A program made the position numbers and the translations under genes. A stretch of 64,000 nucleotides of DNA from NCBI GenBank assembly GCA_910575445.1, contig CAJTFW010000003.1, forward strand, positions 248,001 through 312,000, written 5' to 3'. The DNA comes from Lachnospiraceae bacterium (GTDB taxonomy: Bacteria > Bacillota > Clostridia > Lachnospirales > Lachnospiraceae). Below are positions 59,867 through 64,000 of this stretch, piece after piece. Each line of letters begins with the position of its first letter. The first letter of the stretch is position 1. The notes under the pieces were generated by a model. The model saw nothing but the letters and a program-made list of their open reading frames with translations, was not told where the DNA came from and made no database searches.

Positions 59867-60286
59867 ATGTTAAAACAGTTATCGATGTATGTGGAGAATA
59901 AAAAAGGGACGATGAGAGATATCACAGGGATTCTAAGAGATGAGAAAATTAATATCTTAGGATCGGTCAACAACGACGGTGCAGAATTTGGGATGATACG
60001 AATGATAGTGTCTGAGCCTGAGAAGGCATACCAATGTCTGAAAGAAGCAGGATATCTGTGCAGGATGGTTGATGTATTGGGTGTTGAGATGGCTGATGAA
60101 GTGGGTAATCTGCATGACCTTTTAGTGGCTTTTTCAGACAGCAATATCAATGTTGATTACAGCTATCTGTCTTTTAACCGCAATACCGGAAAGCCAATTC
60201 TGATTATTCATGTGAAGGACGATGATATTTTTGAAGTAGAGAGCTGCATGGGAGCGAAAGGCTTTGTGATGCAGTCTAAGATTTAA
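59867..60286 (+). CDS. Tandem ACT-domain protein
   Basis: A 139-residue protein with two ACT-like modules: residues 1-65 (LSMYVENKKGTMRDITGILRDEKINILGS) and 70-139 (DLLVAFSDSNINVDYSYLSF). Such stand-alone ACT proteins bind amino acids and regulate neighbours. GAGAGGAG precedes the ATG. It lies 19 bases before the MATE gene and is probably co-transcribed with it. Confidence 0.82.
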   Translation: MLKQLSMYVENKKGTMRDITGILRDEKINILGSVNNDGAEFGMIRMIVSEPEKAYQCLKEAGYLCRMVDVLGVEMADEVGNLHDLLVAFSDSNINVDYSYLSFNRNTGKPILIIHVKDDDIFEVESCMGAKGFVMQSKI

Positions 60287-60305
60287 CAGGAGGTAGGAAG
60301 ACTTT

Positions 60306-61637
60306 ATGGAGAATGCATTAGCCAGAAAATTTGGCTTTGCATCACTGATACGATTTGCAATGCCAAATATTATTATGATGATTTTTCTATCGTTGTATAC
60401 GATTGTAGATGGTATCTTTATCTCCCGATACGTAGGGACTTTAGCACTTTCTGCTGTCAATATGGTATTTCCGATTAACTGTCTGGAGATGGCAGTTGGG
60501 ATTATGTTAGCAACGGGTGGCAGTGCTGTGATAGCGCGCAAGCTAGGAGAAGGAAAAGAAGCAGAAGCAAAAGAGAATTTTACTTTTTTGGTCTTTGTGT
60601 CTTTTCTGATAGGTGTTTTGTTTGCGATTGTCTGTAATGCAGGGATGGATAACATCCTACACCTTCTTGGGACAAGTGAAAGTCAATATGCCTATGCAAA
60701 GCTCTATACGCGGATTCTGGTAAGCTTTGCTCCGGCTTTTTTCTTACAGACTGCATTTCAGACTTTGTTTGTCACCGCAGGGAAGCCCACTCTGGGGCTT
60801 TTTGTGACCGTCTGTGGCGGACTGGCAAATATGGTGCTTGACTATCTTTTCGTGGCTGTATTGCCCTTTGGGATTGCCGGAGCGGCCTATGCAACGGTGG
60901 CAGGGTATATGATACCGGCGGTAACAGGACTTTTCTACTTTTTCTTACAGAGAAAAGGAACGCTTTATTTTGTCAGATTTCAGGCAGATATCAAGATGCT
61001 TTTAAAAGCGTGCTTTAACGGCTCATCTGAGATGGTGACCAATATTGCCAACGCAGTGACCACGTTTCTTTTTAATATGCTGTTTTTGCATTATTATGGA
61101 GAAGATGGTGTGGCGGCGATTACGATTGTGCTGTATTTTCAGTTTGTATTTACAGCAGTATTTTTTGGATTTGCACTTGGTGTATCACCAGTTATCAGCT
61201 TTAAATACGGCGCGGCGGACTACATACAGTTAAGAAGCATCATACGCTATTGTATGAGTTTTACAATTTTATGCTCGATTGGAACTTATCTTATCTCTAT
61301 GGTATCAATTGAGCCGGCACTTGGCGTCTTTACAGAACGTGGCAACCAGGTATTTGCCATCACAATGGAAGGGTTTGGCATCTATGCATTGTCCTTTTTA
61401 CTGATGGGGGTCAGTATCTTTGCTTCTGCGATGTTTACAGCCTTTTCCGATGGCGTGGTATCAGCAGTGATTTCTTTTGCAAGAACCTTTGTCTTCTTAG
61501 TGGGAATGTTGCTTTTGCTGCCCGCTATTATAGGCAAATCTGGTATCTGGATATCTGTCCCGGTGGCGGAAAGCTTTGGCATCTTGATTGCAGTGTGGTA
61601 TCTGATAAGAAAACGAAAAATATATGGATATGCTTAA
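60306..61637 (+). CDS. MATE-family efflux protein
   Basis: A 443-residue membrane protein with twelve hydrophobic segments. IVDGIFISRYVGTLALSAVNMVFPI near the N-terminus and the repeated GNxxxAR-like patterns (AVIARKLGEGKEAEAK) are typical of MATE drug/sodium antiporters. AGGAGGTAGG precedes the ATG. A long A/T-flanked terminator follows. Confidence 0.88.
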   Translation: MENALARKFGFASLIRFAMPNIIMMIFLSLYTIVDGIFISRYVGTLALSAVNMVFPINCLEMAVGIMLATGGSAVIARKLGEGKEAEAKENFTFLVFVSFLIGVLFAIVCNAGMDNILHLLGTSESQYAYAKLYTRILVSFAPAFFLQTAFQTLFVTAGKPTLGLFVTVCGGLANMVLDYLFVAVLPFGIAGAAYATVAGYMIPAVTGLFYFFLQRKGTLYFVRFQADIKMLLKACFNGSSEMVTNIANAVTTFLFNMLFLHYYGEDGVAAITIVLYFQFVFTAVFFGFALGVSPVISFKYGAADYIQLRSIIRYCMSFTILCSIGTYLISMVSIEPALGVFTERGNQVFAITMEGFGIYALSFLLMGVSIFASAMFTAFSDGVVSAVISFARTFVFLVGMLLLLPAIIGKSGIWISVPVAESFGILIAVWYLIRKRKIYGYA

Positions 61638-61656
61638 AAAGAAATGGAATAAAGTA

Positions 61657-61690
61657 TTAAAAAAAGCGGTCAGAGATGGCTGCTTTTTTT
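61657..61690 (+). terminator. Terminator after the MATE gene
   Basis: AAAAAAAGC...GCTTTTTTT stem with inner GGTCA-GAGA-TGGCT pairing (two G-T). It ends in T. Confidence 0.85.
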
Positions 61691-61750
61691 ATGTGAAAGG
61701 AAATATATGGAATAATGAGAAAGTTTCTCAATACGAACACTCTATGGAAA

Positions 61751-61805
61751 TTGACAGAAAAGATCAGAAAATGTTATACTTTTATCTGAGTTAGTAATAA
61801 CTAAC
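61751..61805 (+). promoter_or_regulatory. Promoter and palindromic operator of the Fur-like/ATPase operon
   Basis: TTGACA (61751-61756), 18 bases, TATACT (61775-61780). A perfect palindrome GTTAGT-AATA-ACTAAC (61790-61805) covers the expected start. It is probably the site of autoregulation by the Fur-like protein; it is not the classical Fur box. Confidence 0.65.
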
Positions 61806-61862
61806 CATAGTTTGCAAAGGAACATTGATACGGATAAAACAGTAATTGGAGTGTGAAAAAGA

Positions 61863-62447
61863 ATGGAGAAACTCACCCACAAGGATCCGTCCACGGGGAT
61901 AGACGAGAATTATCAGAGAACCAAAATGCAGGAAGAGATGATCTTTCAAAAACTTAAAAATATGGGATGCAGAATCACAAAACAGAGACAGATTCTTTTA
62001 AACATTATCTTACAAGAAGAATGTGCCAGCTGTAAGGAGATCTACTATAAGGCAAGAAAAGAGGATGGAAAGATCGGCGCTGCTACGGTGTACCGGACGA
62101 TCAATCTGTTAGAAGAGATCGGGGCAATCAGCAGAAAAAATATGTATAGGATACCAGATACAGATGCAAATATAAAAGAAAACAAAGAAGCCCCAGATGA
62201 TAAGAAAATATCTCAATGCCAGAAGCAAGAAGAGGAGGAAATTGTCTGTATCATTGAGATGGATGACCATACAGTTTGCCGTCTTTTGGCCGGGGAATGG
62301 TATCTTGTTATGACAAAGGGACTTAAGGTCTGCGGTTATATCAAACAACAAAAGATTGTCAGTATTCGGATGGCTCCGCATAATTTAATTGAGAGAAATT
62401 CTCAACAAGAGAAAAACGATAGAAAGCAACGTTCTGATACATTATAA
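61863..62447 (+). CDS. Fur-family regulator with altered metal sites
   Basis: A 194-residue protein. The N-terminal winged helix (GCRITKQRQILLNIILQEECASCKEIYYKAR...AATVYRTINLLEEIGAISRK) is clearly Fur. The usual C-terminal dimer part is replaced by a charged stretch (about 105-128), followed by CIIEMDDHTVCRLLAG. The HxHxH motif and CxxC zinc site normally present are not seen. It heads an operon for two small membrane proteins and a heavy-metal ATPase. The sensed metal is uncertain. Confidence 0.8.
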   Translation: MEKLTHKDPSTGIDENYQRTKMQEEMIFQKLKNMGCRITKQRQILLNIILQEECASCKEIYYKARKEDGKIGAATVYRTINLLEEIGAISRKNMYRIPDTDANIKENKEAPDDKKISQCQKQEEEEIVCIIEMDDHTVCRLLAGEWYLVMTKGLKVCGYIKQQKIVSIRMAPHNLIERNSQQEKNDRKQRSDTL

Positions 62448-62474
62448 TGGAAAGCACATAAGGAGGACTGTTAC

Positions 62475-62555
62475 ATGAAAAATCACAAATTTTGGGCGTG
62501 GGCTGCAGTGATCTGCATGATCATAACATTCTACACTGGTTACAAACACAAATAA
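62475..62555 (+). CDS. 26-residue membrane peptide, DUF6219-like
   Basis: A very short gene with a clean AAGGAGGA ribosome site before ATG 62475. The peptide is one transmembrane helix (WAWAAVICMIITFYTGY) with basic ends (MKNHK, KHK). I recall DUF6219 proteins with this start beside Fur genes and ATPases, so this is probably a genuine small membrane subunit or regulator, not noise. The next gene has its own ribosome site 4 bases after its stop. Confidence 0.65.
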   Translation: MKNHKFWAWAAVICMIITFYTGYKHK

Positions 62556-62576
62556 CAGAAGGAGGAATTGTTTGCT

Positions 62577-62891
62577 ATGATGGAGATGTTAGGAAAAATG
62601 GATGTAAAAAAGACGGGGATCTTTGCTGCCGGGGTGCTGTTTGGTACAGCGGGTATTAAAATATTATCCAGTAAAGATGCAAAGAAGGCATATGTTTCCT
62701 GCACAGCGGCCGTACTCAGGGCTAAGGAGTGTGTTATGAAGACTGTCGGAGTAATCCAGGAAAATGCAGAGGATATCTATGCAGAAGCCATGGAACTCAA
62801 TGAGAAAAGGGCAGAAGCAGAAGTGGAATTTGAGGATGATTTCTGTGAAACCGATGGTAGTCTTGACGAAACACCAGCACTAGAATCATGA
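62577..62891 (+). CDS. DUF6110-like small membrane protein
   Basis: A 104-residue protein with one N-terminal membrane helix (KKTGIFAAGVLFGTAGIKIL) followed by a helical, acidic tail (AVLRAKECVMKTVGVIQENAEDIYAEAMELNEKRAEAEVEFED). It fits DUF6110 of Firmicutes, found next to heavy-metal P-type ATPases. AAGGAGG lies 11 bases before ATG 62577. Its stop overlaps the ATPase start (ATGA). Partner or regulator of the ATPase is likely. Confidence 0.7.
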   Translation: MMEMLGKMDVKKTGIFAAGVLFGTAGIKILSSKDAKKAYVSCTAAVLRAKECVMKTVGVIQENAEDIYAEAMELNEKRAEAEVEFEDDFCETDGSLDETPALES

Positions 62892-64000
62892 AATTCAAGA
62901 TCTTACATGAAATAAAAGGGCGGATACGGATCCATATATTCTGTGGGCGGATGTCTTGTAAAGAAGCGGATATCCTTCAGTATGGGCTATCGTGCCAGCC
63001 TTCTGTTACTATGGTGAAGATCTATGAGAGAAGTCAGGATGCGGTCATTTGCTATACAGGAGAAAGAGAAGCCATTATAAAGTGTCTGCAGAGATTTTCT
63101 GGTGAAAAGGTATCGGTACCAGATTATATATGGCAAAATTCCGGGCGGGAGGCAAACCGTTATTATCAGGATAAGATTGTTTGGAAGATGGTGCTGCGCA
63201 TGGCGGAAAAGCTGTTCCTTCCTATGCCTGTCAGATGTATGGCTGCCTGCTGCCGCTCGAGCAGGTTTATCTGGAAAGGCGCTCATACCCTGTGCAGGGG
63301 AAGATTAGGGGTCTCGGTTCTGGACGGAACTGCTATCACCGTATCTCTTTTGCGCCGGGATATGAAAACCGCAGGCTCGGTTATGTTTCTTCTTGGAATT
63401 GGAGAGATTCTAGAAGAATGGACCCATAAGAAATCCGTTGACGATCTGGCAAGAAGCATGTCTTTAAATGTCAGCAAAGTATGGTGCCTTGAAAACGGCA
63501 GGGAAGTCTTAAAGGATACAAAACAGGTTGAGAAAGGAGACCAGGTGGTGCTTCGCATGGGAAATGTGATCCCCTTTGACGGAGTGGTGACAGAAGGAAG
63601 CGGAGCAGTCAACCAGTCTTCTATCACAGGCGAATCCCTACCAGTAGCCAGAGAAACCGGTGGTTATGTCTATGCGGGAACGGTACTGGAGGAAGGACAG
63701 CTTACGGTCTGTGTAAAAGAAACTTCTGGTTCTAACAAATATGAAATGATTGTTCGAATGATCGAGGAATCAGAAAAGCTGAAATCAAACGCAGAGGGAA
63801 AGGCCGCCAAGCTGGCTGACCGGTTGGTACCTTATACCCTCCTTGGAACAGCCCTTGTGTATCTTCTGACTAGAAACGTATCAAAGGCACTGTCTGTTTT
63901 AATGGTGGATTTTTCCTGCGCTTTAAAACTGGCTATGCCAGTTTCTGTCCTGTCGGCTATCCGGGAAGCAGGAACCTACCAAATTATTGTAAAGGGTGGG
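62887..64000 (+). CDS. Heavy-metal P-type ATPase, 3' truncated by window end
   Basis: About 371 residues are visible and the frame is open at base 64000. The N-terminus (FKILHEIKGRIRIHIF) is an HMA-like domain without the usual CxxC. A membrane region follows, then the actuator segment with SITGESLPVARE and the metal-binding membrane helix with FSCALKLAMPVS (SC-A-LK in place of CPC). The phosphorylation DKTG lies beyond the window. The gene overlaps the DUF6110 gene by ATGA. Metal specificity is unknown; iron or zinc export is a guess. Confidence 0.88.

Noticed and set aside
31440-64000. Rex-binding site for control of acetogenesis genes
   Set aside because: No TTGTTAA-N6-TTAACAA was recognised in the promoters examined.
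1-64000. CRISPR array, tRNA or rRNA genes
   Set aside because: No regularly spaced direct repeats and no tRNA- or rRNA-like segments were seen.

Overview
The window looks like a chromosomal segment of a Gram-positive, anaerobic, acetogenic member of the Clostridia. A Lachnospiraceae acetogen of the Blautia type is the best guess from gene content and gene order; no rRNA or other species marker is present. Genes have strong AGGAGG-type ribosome sites, several TTG/GTG starts, and short TTGACA/TATAAT-type promoters. No tRNA, rRNA, CRISPR array or complete insertion sequence was seen, and no gene-free stretch exceeds about 300 bases.

Layout. 1-4.4 kb: the 3' part of an AAA/DUF4143 ATPase, then a VanG-type D-Ala:D-Ser ligase followed by a VanT serine racemase split into separate membrane and racemase genes. 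4.4-5.8 kb (minus strand): a coiled-coil protein and a TetR regulator. 5.9-10.5 kb: a divergent TetR-controlled operon of unknown product (SCP2-like protein, alpha/beta hydrolase, condensation-like acyltransferase, carrier protein, AMP-dependent ligase). 10.7-31.5 kb: a nearly contiguous Wood-Ljungdahl region. It starts with rnfC2-metV-metF (methylene-THF reductase complex). A second block opens with a metal-type operator and two nickel-handling proteins (a His-rich CooJ-like protein and CooT), then cooC, acsA, a second cooC, acsB, acsD, acsC, acsE, two small membrane proteins, acsV, a DUF3786 gene, fhs, fchA and folD. Together these supply all the folate-bound C1 steps from formate to methyl-THF, methyl transfer through the corrinoid protein, its reductive reactivation, and acetyl-CoA synthesis. 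Formate dehydrogenase, hydrogenase and the membrane Rnf complex are not in the window.

31.5-38 kb: a tightly packed operon of a PucR/CdaR regulator, an exported FG-GAP-like protein, a two-component system, an exported unknown protein and a cell-wall amidase. 38-40 kb (minus): an ABC-F ATPase with a long leader. 40-46.8 kb: accessory genes (XRE regulator, Rpn-family nuclease and a remnant, a secreted transglutaminase/Fn3 protein, a zeta-like toxin pair, a DUF6323/DUF6179-like pair). 46.9-56.2 kb: housekeeping genes (rex, nnrD, alr, mazF, yebC family, O-acetylhomoserine sulfhydrylase, a ClpP-like protease, aminoacyl-histidine dipeptidase) interrupted by a 167-base palindromic repeat element. 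56.4-61.6 kb: a MacAB-like ABC export operon, an ACT-domain protein and a MATE pump. 61.8-64 kb: a Fur-like regulator, two small membrane proteins and the start of a heavy-metal P-type ATPase that runs off the end.

The most unusual points are the G-tract metal operator and nickel chaperones in front of CODH/ACS, the MetV-RnfC fusion beside a separate metV, the uncharacterised TetR/condensation/carrier-protein operon, hairpins in the gaps of the Wood-Ljungdahl block (including a duplicated one before acsV and a structured leader before fhs), the split vanT without vanXY, and a large perfect inverted repeat at 52 kb.
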